A stretch of 5,339 nucleotides of DNA from JBFGRM01 sp041563675 (GTDB lineage: Bacteria > Nitrospirota > Nitrospiria > Nitrospirales > Nitrospiraceae). Location of the stretch: contig JBFGRM010000179.1 of NCBI GenBank assembly GCA_041563675.1, positions 1 to 5,339 on the forward strand. The letters run 5' to 3'. Below are positions 5,161 to 5,339 of the stretch, piece after piece (positions within the stretch are counted from its first letter, which is position 1; the number at the start of each line of letters is the position of its first letter). A program made the position numbers and the translations under genes. The notes under the pieces were generated by a model. The model searched no databases and was not told the origin of the DNA. It saw nothing but the letters and a program-made list of their open reading frames with translations.

Positions 5161-5339
5161 TCAGCCGTCGCGCTCGCCATCAAGTCCGGCTGATCGATGA
5201 AGACCGACGAGGATTTCTCGATTGCCCTTCTGGCCGGGCACGGGCGAGTCCAGAGTCCCGACCGGTGTGAAGCCGAGCCCGGCTGCGTGCGTGATGACCT
5301 TGTCGGCTGCCGCGCGTCGTAAGCCGTCGTGCCGCACGA
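5161..5339 (-). CDS. tlyA: TlyA-family RNA methyltransferase/hemolysin, C-terminal fragment
   Basis: A minus-strand frame enters from the right edge and gives 58 complete codons ending in TGA at 5163-5161. The sequence VRHDGLRRAAADKVITHAAG is followed by a LGFTPVGTLDSPVPGQKGNR segment and EILVGL. This is the characteristic end of TlyA proteins, where VVRD...H..A..KV...A...GF...G...SP..GP.GN.E(F/I)L is conserved after the methyltransferase core. TlyA enzymes are S4-domain, SAM-dependent methylases; in mycobacteria they 2'-O-methylate 16S and 23S rRNA. The S4 domain and SAM-binding site lie outside the window, so activity cannot be judged. The protein ends about 12 residues past the last conserved strand, a normal place, so the gene appears intact at this end. 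Confidence 0.82.
   Translation of the reverse strand, partial: VRHDGLRRAAADKVITHAAGLGFTPVGTLDSPVPGQKGNREILVGLHRSAGLDGERDG

Noticed and set aside
1..5339. CRISPR arrays, transposase genes, phage genes or a defence island
   Set aside because: No regularly spaced direct repeats, transposase or integrase motifs, or defence-type domains were found; the genes are standard housekeeping families.

Overview
This is a GC-rich bacterial chromosome segment of ordinary housekeeping genes. It holds five complete genes and one gene fragment at each edge. The gene families do not fix the organism. An HflC-type protein, a membrane-anchored LytM peptidase, a TlyA-type RNA methylase and a bacterial formate-tetrahydrofolate ligase together would suit a Gram-negative, free-living bacterium. 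My best guess is Nitrospirota or a similar deep-branching Gram-negative lineage, but this is inference and not proven by anything in the window.

Layout from left to right: the last 19 codons of an HflC-like gene (+, 1-60); an intergenic stretch with a pyrimidine tract and a two-hairpin palindromic repeat (145-223); formate-tetrahydrofolate ligase fhs (-, 249-1919); a 173-bp leader with a candidate promoter and dyad; a membrane-anchored M23/LytM peptidase (-, 2093-3112); a 136-bp leader with a candidate promoter and a perfect 19-bp palindrome; cutA (-, 3249-3584); a 226-bp divergent intergenic region; a single-domain rhodanese gene (+, 3811-4134) with a near-consensus promoter whose spacer is a dyad; a GalE-like NAD-dependent epimerase (-, 4167-5081), convergent with the rhodanese gene; and the C-terminal end of a TlyA-family gene (-, 5161-5339, running off the window).

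The genes do not form one pathway. cutA, the peptidase gene and fhs lie head-to-tail on the minus strand, but the gaps of 136 and 173 bp each hold a plausible promoter, so they may be separate units. The tlyA-like and epimerase genes are also head-to-tail, 79 bp apart, and could be co-transcribed. Biochemically the window covers one-carbon activation (fhs), cell-wall remodelling (M23), metal tolerance (cutA), sulfur transfer (rhodanese), nucleotide-sugar synthesis (epimerase), RNA methylation (tlyA) and membrane-protease control (hflC).

No previously undescribed multi-gene system is visible. The best leads are non-coding: the dyad filling the rhodanese promoter, the palindrome just downstream of the peptidase promoter, and the paired-hairpin repeat whose two arms differ by compensatory changes. 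No gap between genes exceeds 300 bp.
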